Assembly (NCBI GenBank): GCA_965601955.1
Contig: OZ271855.1
Span: 620,001-684,000 of the forward strand
DNA: 64,000 nucleotides
Direction: 5' to 3'
From: RHLJ01 sp965601955
Lineage (GTDB): Bacteria > Bacteroidota > Rhodothermia > Balneolales > Balneolaceae
Numbering within the stretch: the first letter of the stretch is position 1; the number at the start of each line of letters is the position of its first letter. This document shows, one piece after another, positions 43,361-51,501 of this stretch. The translations under genes were made by a program, and so were the position numbers. The notes beneath the pieces are model-generated. The model worked only from the letters and a program-made list of their open reading frames with translations, was not told the DNA's origin and searched no databases.

Positions 43361-44047
43361 TTAGTTTGTGCTTACGGTTTCTATGATTTCGCCTAACACC
43401 TGATCGGTTTGCCGAAAGCGGTTGAATGTTGATTCTTGAAGATTTGAGATTCCAAGGGTGAGGAGCTCAAGATCAGTTTCGCGCTGAACATTGAGATAAT
43501 CAGCAAAGGTAGCGAGTGTTTCTTCGAACTGAAGTTCTTGTTGCTCCTGAGAAACAATGATGAATTCACGCACCATTGCCGCATTTTCCTGTTGTACCTG
43601 GTTCATGGCCTGATTTACAATCATCCTAACTTCATCAGTGCTGTAACTAGTTTCTGTAGGCTGTTGCTCACCAAAGGTGACACTAAACCCGCCATCACCA
43701 GCAGATATGTTCATATCCGTTACTGCGCCTGTTACAACAAAAAGCAATAAAAGTGATGCCATTGCAAAGCCTGTTCGGGCAAAAGGATTCTGTGGTAATA
43801 GGATATTTGAGAGCTTGGCCCAAAAAGATTCTGCTGATTTTGTATCAGGCTCCATGATTACCAGTTGCTCAGCAGGGCTTTGAACGGGCAAGTGATGGAG
43901 TACTGACTTTGCTTCGGTGAGTTCTTCAAATTCTCTCTTTAACTCTTTGTCAGTTTCAATGAATTGGAGGAGTTCTTTGGAAGTAGCTTCATCCAGCTCA
44001 CCATAAAGGTGATCCATAAAGAGAATTCTTGCTTCTTCTTTAGTCAT
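43361..44047 (-). CDS. Transmembrane anti-sigma-like protein
   Basis: I start at the ATG at 44047 (MTKEEARILFMDHLYGELDE), 12 codons inside the longest frame. The 228-residue protein has an acidic helical N-terminus of the anti-sigma type (AxxLLQFIETDKELKREFEEL), one membrane helix (TGFAMASLLLLFVVTGAV) and a Glu/Gln-rich C-terminal domain. The usual zinc-finger HxxxCxxC motif is absent. It overlaps the sigma gene by 8 nt. It likely holds the ECF factor at the membrane, with the C-terminal part periplasmic. Confidence 0.7.
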   Translation of the reverse strand: MTKEEARILFMDHLYGELDEATSKELLQFIETDKELKREFEELTEAKSVLHHLPVQSPAEQLVIMEPDTKSAESFWAKLSNILLPQNPFARTGFAMASLLLLFVVTGAVTDMNISAGDGGFSVTFGEQQPTETSYSTDEVRMIVNQAMNQVQQENAAMVREFIIVSQEQQELQFEETLATFADYLNVQRETDLELLTLGISNLQESTFNRFRQTDQVLGEIIETVSTN

Positions 44048-44624
44048 AATTAAATACCTCTTTGTTGATATTCCAGGCATCAAAGGTCTTTTTAAGTCCT
44101 TTTAAGCCATAATACATTCGTGATTTAACGGTGTTTTCAGATTCATCCAGGATTTCTGAGATTTCTCTGAAGGTTAGTCCTTCATATTCTTTCATTATCA
44201 CTACCATTCGTTGTTCATTAGGCAGTTGAAGTAATGCTTTATGTAATAAGACCAGCGCTTCGTTTCGTACAAGCCCACTATCTGCCGGGCTGGCTGTTTC
44301 AGTTTGAGGAGCTGTTTTAAGGGCTTCCAGTGATGTCGCCCTTTTTCTGCCAACACGCTTTAATTCATCCAAACACAAGTTGTTGGCAATACGGTAGAGC
44401 CAGGAACCAAACTTTGCAGCGTCATCAAGGGTATCCAGCTTTTGATACGCTTTGACAAAAGTTCTTTGTGTGATCTCAGCAGCATCATCGCTACTTGCAA
44501 AATATCGGTACGCAAAGTGGTGGATTTTATCTTGCCAGCGTTTTATCAAGACATTAAACGCCTGGTGATTTCCACCTAAAAAATCTTGTACAAGCTGTGC
44601 GTCTTCCATTTGTTCCGGGTTCAA
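44040..44624 (-). CDS. ECF RNA polymerase sigma factor
   Basis: The 194-residue sigma-70 family protein has region 2 (NVLIKRWQDKIHHFAYRYFASSDDAAEITQRTFVKAYQKL, SWLYRIANNLCLDELKR) and region 4 with the helix-turn-helix segment LPNEQRMVVIMKEYEGLTFREISEILDESENTVKSRMYYGLKGLKK. It should direct an extracytoplasmic stress regulon. It is the first gene of a three-gene operon with the anti-sigma-like and secreted proteins. The 281-nt gap upstream to dinB shows AT-rich repeats but no gene; I could not assign its promoter. Confidence 0.93.
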   Translation of the reverse strand: MNPEQMEDAQLVQDFLGGNHQAFNVLIKRWQDKIHHFAYRYFASSDDAAEITQRTFVKAYQKLDTLDDAAKFGSWLYRIANNLCLDELKRVGRKRATSLEALKTAPQTETASPADSGLVRNEALVLLHKALLQLPNEQRMVVIMKEYEGLTFREISEILDESENTVKSRMYYGLKGLKKTFDAWNINKEVFNYD

Positions 44625-44905
44625 TAGTTCTCCATAATACTGGTTTCAGCGCTAAGACGATGGGGGATGGAGAATAGTTTTAATTCTATTCTGCCATTCT
44701 GATGAATTAAGAATATTCATTGAAGATTAAAGAAGGAAGAGTGGGCTTCATTGTAACGTGCTCAATCTTGAATGTTTAATCCCTTCTTACCTCTTTTTTC
44801 CTTGTTCTTTATTCTTATTTCAAAAACTAAACCGAATGATCGTAGATAGAAGAAGGGTAGGTAGCTAAAATCACCTTTCTCTTATCACTTATCTCCTTTC
44901 ACTTA

Positions 44906-45997
44906 TCACACTGGAAGTACCAGCTGCTCGTAATAATCCTTTTCAATTAGGTTTAGATTTGAAAGTGAAATCCCGAGAAGCCGAATCTCTCTTGTTCCGG
45001 CTTCGGTTTGTTCCAAAAGCTGGCGTGCGATTGCTGAAATCTCTTCCTTTTGATTAGTGTGATGAGTAAGGGACTGGCTTCGGGTGATGGTATCAAAGTT
45101 TTTATAGCGCACTTTTAGGGTAATGGTTTTTCCCGCAGTTGGGATTTTTTGCATCCCTTCGGAGATATTTGCAGCAAGTTCATCCAAAAAATTATTTACC
45201 CAGTTTAAATCACCTACATCTTCAGAAAAAGTTCTCTCCTTACCATAGGATTTCCTCGTTCGATGAGGTTTTACTTCTCTGTTATCAATTCCCCGAACAA
45301 TTTTGAAATAAAACCTACCTGGCTTTCCAAAAGCTTTTACTAAATCTATCTCGGTCCATTTCTTTAAGTCTGCTCCGGTTTTAATGCCTAATGCATGCAT
45401 CTTTTTTTGAGTGGCTTTACCTACGCCGAAGAATTTTTTGATATCCAGTTCTTCCAGGAAAGCCTCCACTTTTTCGGGAGTAATTACAGTGAGCCCATCA
45501 GGTTTATTGAAATCAGAGGCTACTTTGGCGATAAATTTATTGGGAGCTACGCCGGCTGATGCAGTAAGCTGAGTGGCCTCAAAAATTCGTTTCCTTATTT
45601 CTGTAGCTACCAAGGTAGCAGAAGGGTTTCCTTTATGATTGTTCGTTACATCCAGAAAGGCTTCATCCATAGAAAGAGGCTCAACTAAATCGGTGTATTC
45701 AAAAAAAATCTCCCGGACTATTTCGGAAGCTTCTTTATAGGCATCGAACCTGGCACGAACGAAAATCCCGTGAGGGCATAAACGATAAGCTTCGTTAGTA
45801 GGCATAGCAGATCTGACACCATACTTGCGGGCCTCATAGCTGCAGGTAGATACAACTCCTCTTCCCCCGGGCTTCCCTCCAACAATTACAGGCTTGCCTC
45901 GCAGCTCGGGATTATCCCGTTGCTCAACTGCGGCAAAAAAAGCATCCATGTCTACATGAATTATTTTCCTGGTATGCCCCCCATTTTTCATAGACAT
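44906..45997 (-). CDS. dinB: DNA polymerase IV
   Basis: The 363-residue Y-family polymerase has the catalytic acids in HVDMDAFFAAVEQ and in LSMDEAFLDVT. It also has GRGVVSTCSYEARKYGVRSAMP, VASDFNKPDGLTVI and helix-hairpin-helix segments near KKFFGVGKATQKKM. It performs translesion synthesis. The protein ends in EQLVLPV, which resembles the C-terminal beta-clamp-binding peptide. The gap to the next gene (45998-46134) is plus-strand leader. Confidence 0.96.
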   Translation of the reverse strand: MSMKNGGHTRKIIHVDMDAFFAAVEQRDNPELRGKPVIVGGKPGGRGVVSTCSYEARKYGVRSAMPTNEAYRLCPHGIFVRARFDAYKEASEIVREIFFEYTDLVEPLSMDEAFLDVTNNHKGNPSATLVATEIRKRIFEATQLTASAGVAPNKFIAKVASDFNKPDGLTVITPEKVEAFLEELDIKKFFGVGKATQKKMHALGIKTGADLKKWTEIDLVKAFGKPGRFYFKIVRGIDNREVKPHRTRKSYGKERTFSEDVGDLNWVNNFLDELAANISEGMQKIPTAGKTITLKVRYKNFDTITRSQSLTHHTNQKEEISAIARQLLEQTEAGTREIRLLGISLSNLNLIEKDYYEQLVLPV

Positions 45998-46134
45998 AAA
46001 TTACACATATAAACTATGTAATCCCATTTTTATTTAGAAAGCAGATTCATTCATCTTAGAAAATAGTCAGGAACAAACTGTAGGGATAGGGTATAAGCAT
46101 TCACAAAACAATACATTTATGAATAGAAAAATAG

Positions 46135-46533
46135 ATGAATAAGAGGGAGCGGCAAGTTCATTTTTTACTACAGCTTTTTTTCCTGTTAGCGGGATTATAT
46201 ATCATAGGCTTCAATAGCTGGTTAGTGAATACTTCCAACTGGGAAGAGGGCTTATTCGAATTTTATAATCAGCAACTCCCTGTTTTTAAAATAATAGCTG
46301 GATTTCTTGCCAGCCTGGCGTGCTTCGTTTCTACCTTTTTGCTGTGGATTCGAAGTAATTCGATGTATGGTGGAGCACTATTTTCTTCAGGTATCTTATT
46401 TTCCTACGTTCTGATTACTCTTGGAGAAATCATCCATTCATATCCTATGCATGCCGTTCCATTATCTGTTATAGCTATTATTGTTCTTCAAAGCCTGCCC
46501 TTCTTACTAAGAAGAAATTCACGTATGTACTGA
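46135..46533 (+). CDS. Small integral membrane protein
   Basis: The 132-residue protein has about four hydrophobic helices (FLLQLFFLLAGLYIIGF, IIAGFLASLACFVSTFLLWI, GALFSSGILFSYVLITLGE, VIAIIVLQSLPFLL). No family is recognised. A cytoplasmic basic N-terminus (MNKRERQ) orients it. It is 49 nt upstream of a second membrane protein on the same strand. Confidence 0.6.
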   Translation: MNKRERQVHFLLQLFFLLAGLYIIGFNSWLVNTSNWEEGLFEFYNQQLPVFKIIAGFLASLACFVSTFLLWIRSNSMYGGALFSSGILFSYVLITLGEIIHSYPMHAVPLSVIAIIVLQSLPFLLRRNSRMY

Positions 46534-46582
46534 ATCGAATAAGATTCGAAACTCCCCTTTTTTTGTGCCGTGTAAAGCCGGC

Positions 46583-47335
46583 ATGGAAAAAGTATCCCAA
46601 AAAGATATTGATTGGCTTCTAAACCTTGGTGAGGAGTTAAAAGTCGGGCAGCAACCTCAGTCACAGCCTGTCCGGGAAGAGAAAGTGAAAAAGCTTTCGC
46701 TTAAGCGAAAATTCTTCAAGCTGATTTTCTCTCTTCTTCTGATCGTTGCTATGGGTATCATTCCATTTTTCTTGCTTATCAGAACTGCTGTGTTTTTAAA
46801 TGTAGCCGAAGCCTGGAACGGGTGGGCGGCTTTATTAGGAGGTATTGGCGCTTCATCACTATTTCTTGGATTATATGTGTTCTTCCTTTTCAGAAAAGTG
46901 AAGAACAAAAAGTTACTTGCACAATTTGGCTTCGGGGGAGTTGCTGCACTGGTGGGAGGTTTCTGTATTTACGGGCTGATGTATCTCTCAAGTGTGAATG
47001 CAAAAAGTGATGATGTTCGTGAAGTGTATCGATCACTTCATCCTATTTTAAGGGTAGCAGTGGCTACAACCACGCTCGCAGAAAATGACCTGGTTATTAC
47101 AGATATCAAGAGAACTCCGGAAGATTATATTTCATGGGGCTTAACTCCACACGAAAGCTCACTTCATTATGAACAGGAAAATGGTTTTGTGCACGCCATT
47201 GACTTAAGAACTATTGGGCATTCTGAATTCAGGAACAAAGTTTTGGAGTGGTCACTCAGTACTATGGGCTTTCAGGTAATACGCCATGTGGGAACAGCCG
47301 ACCATCTTCATGTAGCTCTGCCACTTTCTGAATAA
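46583..47335 (+). CDS. Membrane protein with M15-like peptidase C-terminus
   Basis: I start at ATG 46583; a GTG at 46565 adds six codons. The 250-residue protein has an N-terminal tail, three membrane helices (about residues 45-145), and a soluble C-terminal domain. That domain has SSLHYEQENGFVHAIDL and a final ADHLHVAL. These resemble the S-x-H-x(n)-A-x-D and H-x-H zinc ligands of the M15/D-Ala-D-Ala carboxypeptidase fold. It is therefore a candidate membrane-bound peptidoglycan-related peptidase, although the domain is short and divergent. Confidence 0.5.
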   Translation: MEKVSQKDIDWLLNLGEELKVGQQPQSQPVREEKVKKLSLKRKFFKLIFSLLLIVAMGIIPFFLLIRTAVFLNVAEAWNGWAALLGGIGASSLFLGLYVFFLFRKVKNKKLLAQFGFGGVAALVGGFCIYGLMYLSSVNAKSDDVREVYRSLHPILRVAVATTTLAENDLVITDIKRTPEDYISWGLTPHESSLHYEQENGFVHAIDLRTIGHSEFRNKVLEWSLSTMGFQVIRHVGTADHLHVALPLSE

Positions 47336-47352
47336 AAAAGCGCTTTTTTATT
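47331..47352. repeat. 22-bp perfect palindrome at gene end
   Basis: AATAAAAAAG CGCTTTTTTATT is its own reverse complement and includes the stop codon of the preceding gene. It is followed by TTGTATCTAAAT. It may act as a weak terminator or as an operator for the glutamate dehydrogenase gene 64 nt downstream. Confidence 0.5.
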
Positions 47353-47415
47353 GTATCTAAATAAGAATATCCCGACCATTGGAGGCGAAAAAACAGACTT
47401 AAGTAATCCCTCCTT

Positions 47416-48822
47416 ATGGCAAAGTATAAATTCTTCGAGCAGGTAAATAAGAATTTCGACAAAGCAGCTGCATATACCAGGTTTGATAAAGGTATCCTCA
47501 GTCAAATCAAGATGTGCAATACCGTATATCATGTATCATTTCCGTTGAGAAGAGATAATGGTTCTGTAGAGGTAGTAGAAGGCTGGAGGGTTGAGCATAG
47601 CCATCATAAAACGCCAACTAAAGGTGGGATTCGCTACAGCCATAAAGTAGACGAAGATGAAACGATGGCACTCGCTGCCTTAATGACTTATAAGTGCGCT
47701 ATTGTAGATGTGCCTTTTGGAGGAGCTAAAGGGGGAGTTAAAATCAGCCGGAGAAGTTATTCCGATGGAGAGCTAGAAAGAATTACTCGTCGCTATACTT
47801 TTGAATTGGTTAAAAAAGGATTTATTGGGCCTGGGATTGATGTTCCGGCACCTGATTATGGAACAGGATCCAGGGAGATGGGCTGGATTCTGGATACCTA
47901 TCGCCAGATGAAAGATGATATGAATGCTGAAGCGTGCGTAACAGGTAAGCCTCTTCAGAATAGCGGAATCAGGGGAAGAACGGAAGCTACTGGTCGTGGG
48001 GTTTATTTTGGAATCCGGGAAGCATGTAATGTTAAAAATGATATGGATGCCCTGGGTTTAAATGTAGGAGTAGAAGGTAAAACCTTTGTAGTGCAAGGTT
48101 TGGGAAATGTAGGCTACCATGCCTCTCTGTATATGACTCAGGCAGGTGCTAAATTGATTGGAGTTTCCGAGCTTGAAGGTGCAATCTATGATCCAAACGG
48201 TATGGATTTACAAGCCCTGGTAGATTACAGGAAAGAAACAGGGAGTATTATGGGCTTTGGCAATAGCATTGCGCTTCCTTCGAATAAAGATATTTTTGTG
48301 CAGGAGTGTGATATCATAATCCCTGCAGCTCTGGAAAGTCAGATTACTGCTGAAAATGTGCACGATGTAAAAGCTAAGATTATTGCGGAAGCTGCAAACG
48401 GCCCTACTACTGCCGATGCTCATGAAATCCTAACAGAGCGAGGAACACTTGTCATTCCTGATTCTTACCTAAATGCCGGAGGGGTAATTGTTTCCTACTT
48501 CGAATGGTTAAAGAATATTCAGCACGTGCGTTATGGAAGAATGAATAAGCGTTTTGATGAAGAGAGTTTGACAAGAATAGCCAGGGAGTTAGAGGCGATA
48601 TCTGGAAAGACCTATTCAGCAGAAGCTCTTGAAAACTTGACTCATGGAGCTGAAGAAGCTGACCTTGTTGACTCTGGACTTGAGGAGACTATGATTACCG
48701 CTTATCAGCAAATTATTGGTATTCGTGAAGAGCATAATATGAACGATTTACGTACGGCAGCTTTTGTTAGCGCCATCAACAAAATCGGCATCATGTATGA
48801 ACAAATGGGAATTTTCCCGTGA
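47416..48822 (+). CDS. gdhA: Glutamate dehydrogenase
   Basis: The 468-residue protein is a Glu/Leu/Phe/Val dehydrogenase: GWRVEHSHHKTPTKGGIRYS, the catalytic Lys region MTYKCAIVDVPFGGAKGGV, and the NAD(P)-binding segment TFVVQGLGNVGYHAS. It interconverts glutamate and 2-oxoglutarate. Cofactor type is not clear by eye. It is monocistronic, and a hairpin follows the stop. Confidence 0.95.
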   Translation: MAKYKFFEQVNKNFDKAAAYTRFDKGILSQIKMCNTVYHVSFPLRRDNGSVEVVEGWRVEHSHHKTPTKGGIRYSHKVDEDETMALAALMTYKCAIVDVPFGGAKGGVKISRRSYSDGELERITRRYTFELVKKGFIGPGIDVPAPDYGTGSREMGWILDTYRQMKDDMNAEACVTGKPLQNSGIRGRTEATGRGVYFGIREACNVKNDMDALGLNVGVEGKTFVVQGLGNVGYHASLYMTQAGAKLIGVSELEGAIYDPNGMDLQALVDYRKETGSIMGFGNSIALPSNKDIFVQECDIIIPAALESQITAENVHDVKAKIIAEAANGPTTADAHEILTERGTLVIPDSYLNAGGVIVSYFEWLKNIQHVRYGRMNKRFDEESLTRIARELEAISGKTYSAEALENLTHGAEEADLVDSGLEETMITAYQQIIGIREEHNMNDLRTAAFVSAINKIGIMYEQMGIFP

Positions 48823-48827
48823 GTTCG

Positions 48828-48874
48828 TTAATGGTTATTGGTTAATAAAGAATAGTTAAGCCAATAACCATTAA
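48828..48874. terminator. Long hairpin between gdhA and DoxX-like gene
   Basis: TTAATGGTTATTGG (48828-48841) is a perfect 14-nt inverted copy of CCAATAACCATTAA (48861-48874), with a 19-nt loop. It covers the stop codon of the convergent DoxX-like gene. It likely ends transcripts from both sides, though U-tracts are weak. Confidence 0.6.
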
Positions 48875-49329
48875 CTACTAACCAATCTTCCTCCTCTCAC
48901 TGTTGCGCCAAGTACCAATCCAGCACTTACAAGAACGAGATTCTTGATGATGTACTGACCTTCGAGAGTTAATCCAAAAGGAAAATTCGTCCAGACTACA
49001 TCAGGTAATACAACAAGAGGCAAAGCAGTCCCCGGCATTTGAAGGAAAAGTAACAGAAGGGTAATCCTCATAAACTTACCAGCAATAAGGCCAAGGCCAA
49101 TAAGTACTTCCCAGGCTGCCAGAATAGGGATGAATGCATCCGGGTTAATAAAATAAACCGTATTTCTAACAAGCTCTTCAGCAGGGCTTAGTCCTGGAAA
49201 AAACTTAAGAGCTCCAAACCAAAGAAAGATAATCCCCAAACCTACCCTCATAATCGGTAAGCCATTCTTAGCCATCCAATTGGTGATGGTTACATCAATC
49301 CTTTCAAACTCTTGATGCTGCAATAGCAT
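48871..49329 (-). CDS. DoxX-like integral membrane protein
   Basis: The 152-residue protein has four hydrophobic helices, with MRVGLGIIFLWFGALKFFPGLSPAEE near the start and AWEVLIGLGLIAGKFMRITLLLLFLQM in the middle. These match the DoxX/YkgB-type family of small membrane proteins, which have been linked to redox stress in some bacteria. The electron-transfer or stress role here is inferred from family only. The right arm of the 48828-48874 hairpin includes its stop. Confidence 0.78.
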   Translation of the reverse strand: MLLQHQEFERIDVTITNWMAKNGLPIMRVGLGIIFLWFGALKFFPGLSPAEELVRNTVYFINPDAFIPILAAWEVLIGLGLIAGKFMRITLLLLFLQMPGTALPLVVLPDVVWTNFPFGLTLEGQYIIKNLVLVSAGLVLGATVRGGRLVSS

Positions 49330-49404
49330 GATTGCCTCCTCTATTAACTGGAGACAAGCTAGTATTGGAATGTGAATACTTTATGAATGATCAATTATTC
49401 AATG

Positions 49405-49580
49405 TTCAATTAAGAATTATCAATTAGGAATAAAAACTCTGTCATTTCGATCCCGAAAGCATTCGAGAGAGAAATCTGAAAAACCGTAAACAAAGGCAGA
49501 ATTGCTAGATTTCTCTTTTCAGTCGAAATGACAAAAAGGGAGATTATTCCTAATTGATCATTGAACAATTCTTAATTGAA
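49405..49580. repeat. AT-rich inverted repeat enclosing a REP-like palindrome
   Basis: The outer arms are TTCAATTAAGAATT...TCAATTAGGAATAA (49405-49433) and its inverted copy with an 8-nt insertion (49544-49580). Inside lies an independent palindrome: GTCATTTCGA (49441-49450) pairs with TCGAAATGAC (49523-49532), and GAGAAATCT (49469-49477) with AGATTTCTC (49508-49516). The inner one resembles the widespread Bacteroidota repeat with GTCATTTCGA...AGATTTCTC arms. The gap has no gene. Confidence 0.65.
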
Positions 49581-49587
49581 TATGTGA

Positions 49588-50694
49588 TCAAGACCGGAAT
49601 GTAATCTCAACCCTCGGCTTGGCTTCTGAAGCACGAAGTTCTAGTTGTTCAATCATCCTTTCTGTTGAAGCAATGAGCTCTTTAGAAGCATTGGAATCAG
49701 GATCAGAAATCACAATTGGAGCTCCATTATCACCAGCCTCTCGAACAGGTTGTTCAAGGGGGATTTCACCAAGCACAGGGACGGCTAGCTCTTCAGCTAA
49801 ACGGGAGGCTCCACCCTCTCCAAAAATATGGTATTTCTTTTCTGGCATATCAGGTGGGATGAAATAAGCCATATTCTCTATTACTCCAAGTACTGGAACT
49901 TTTACTTTCTGGAACATGGCCACTCCTTTTCTCACATCATCTAATGCCACTGTTTGAGGGGTAGAAACGATAACAGCTCCGCTTAAAGGAACAGTCTGAA
50001 CAATAGTTAGTTGAATGTCTCCCGTTCCTGGAGGTAAATCGAGTACCATGTAGTCAAGCTCTCCCCATTCTACATCAGTCATAAATTGTTTGATAGCACT
50101 TGTTGCCATAGGCCCTCTCCAAACCATAGCCTGGTTAACATCTACCAAAAAGCCCATACTCACCATTTTGATGCCGTATTTCTCAAGCGGAATTAGTTTC
50201 TTTTGAGTAGTCACATTTGGGCGATCAAATAAGTCGAACATAGTGGGAATACTTGGCCCGTAAATATCTGTATCCATCAGTCCTACTCTTGCTCCTGTTC
50301 TGGCTAGAGCTGAAGCAATATTTACCGCAACGGTAGATTTACCTACTCCACCCTTTCCGGAGGCAACCGCAATAACATGCTTTACGCCTGATAGCACCTG
50401 CTGTTGAGCCTGAGGTGCTTGTGCTGGTGGCTGTTTTCTTTTTGAAACATTGATACCAACCTGTATATCTACTACAGCATCTTTATCAATAAACTTATGA
50501 ATAGCCCCTGAGCATCGTTGCTTTAAATCTTCTGCCAAAGAAGCATTTTGCTCCGGCATTTCAAGGGTAAAAGAAATGTATTTTTCCTGGACAATCAGGT
50601 CCTGGATCATATCCAGGGTAATGAGGTCTTGTTTTTCTATGGGATGGAGAACGTGAGCGAGTGCTGTTTTTATCTGCTCTTTATTGATAGACAT
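49588..50694 (-). CDS. mrp: Mrp/NBP35-family iron-sulfur carrier ATPase
   Basis: The 368-residue protein has an N-terminal DUF59-like domain (residues 1-80) and a MinD/Mrp P-loop SGKGGVGKST (residues 112-121). It also has DTDIYGPSIPTMF, VDVNQAMVWRGPM and YMVLDLPPGTGDIQLTI, as in Mrp/ApbC. The CxxC motif that usually binds the transferred cluster is not obvious; I see no CPxC near VIENMAYF. It probably helps mature Fe-S proteins. It stands alone. Confidence 0.93.
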   Translation of the reverse strand: MSINKEQIKTALAHVLHPIEKQDLITLDMIQDLIVQEKYISFTLEMPEQNASLAEDLKQRCSGAIHKFIDKDAVVDIQVGINVSKRKQPPAQAPQAQQQVLSGVKHVIAVASGKGGVGKSTVAVNIASALARTGARVGLMDTDIYGPSIPTMFDLFDRPNVTTQKKLIPLEKYGIKMVSMGFLVDVNQAMVWRGPMATSAIKQFMTDVEWGELDYMVLDLPPGTGDIQLTIVQTVPLSGAVIVSTPQTVALDDVRKGVAMFQKVKVPVLGVIENMAYFIPPDMPEKKYHIFGEGGASRLAEELAVPVLGEIPLEQPVREAGDNGAPIVISDPDSNASKELIASTERMIEQLELRASEAKPRVEITFRS

Positions 50695-50739
50695 TACTGT
50701 TCTGAAAGTTTTTTGGAAAGATAGGGTTTCTTGAAATTA

Positions 50740-51378
50740 TTACTTCGCTAGAGATTGGATTTCTTTTTCAGGCTCCGCATAACTAAACCTATCCAATAGT
50801 GTCGGAAGAGCATAGCCATCTAAGCCGGTAGCACAAACTGTGCCTGCTTTTGATAAGTCAAGGAATCCATCCTCGCTTTGGATGGAGTCTTCAAAAAGAA
50901 GATGTTCAATTTTCGCTATGATGAGAATGCAATCGTTTTCTTTTAAATAGTATTCATTTTGATAAGTACAGCCCATTTTAATTCTGCTTTCCAGCACAAA
51001 TGGAGCATTAAATCCATCCACATATTCCTCTGTTAAGCCAGTTGCTCCAAATTCGGAAATACCTTCCGGATATTTAGCAGATGTTTGGTGGGCTTTAGTA
51101 ATGATGTCGGCGTGGACATGATTTACCGTGAAAACACCTGATGATTTAAGATTATCATAGGTATTTCGAATCACCGTTCTTGGGCGGAGGACGAAACCTA
51201 AGAGCGGGGGATTGCTACCCAGGTGAGTGATAGAGCTAAATATCGCCAGGTTCGTTTTCCCGTCCTCGGAAATAGTACCAAGCAAGTTGGACGACTTAAA
51301 CCCGGTTACACTATTGATAAAATGCGCCCGTGACCGAGAAGGCATGCTCTGAACATCTTTTGCTGTAAAATGAGCCAT
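50740..51378 (-). CDS. Flavin reductase-like FMN-binding protein
   Basis: I start at the ATG at 51378 (MAHFTAKDVQSM). The 212-residue protein belongs to the flavin-reductase-like split-barrel family: NLLGTISEDGKTNLAIFSSITHLGSNPPLLGFVLRP, then HADIITKAHQTSAKYP. It probably binds FMN; the partner oxygenase is unknown. It is upstream of mrp on the minus strand (45-nt gap) and divergent from gcvT. Confidence 0.88.
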   Translation of the reverse strand: MAHFTAKDVQSMPSRSRAHFINSVTGFKSSNLLGTISEDGKTNLAIFSSITHLGSNPPLLGFVLRPRTVIRNTYDNLKSSGVFTVNHVHADIITKAHQTSAKYPEGISEFGATGLTEEYVDGFNAPFVLESRIKMGCTYQNEYYLKENDCILIIAKIEHLLFEDSIQSEDGFLDLSKAGTVCATGLDGYALPTLLDRFSYAEPEKEIQSLAK

Positions 51379-51501
51379 AGAATTTTTAGCCACTAACTTA
51401 CATCTCACAATTAAAGTTCAGCCTTGTGGCTTCCACTCCTTTTCTTTATCTAGAAATCACTAACTTGGGCAGGATCAAAACTACCTACAGAGACTTACTT
51501 C

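Noticed and set aside
44625..44905. RNA gene or small protein between dinB and the ECF sigma gene
   Set aside because: The 281-nt gap is AT-rich with loose repeats such as CTTATCACTTATC but no open frame or RNA-like structure that I can support.
51409..51501. Glycine riboswitch upstream of gcvT
   Set aside because: The 93-nt gap is too short and shows none of the expected paired-aptamer structure.
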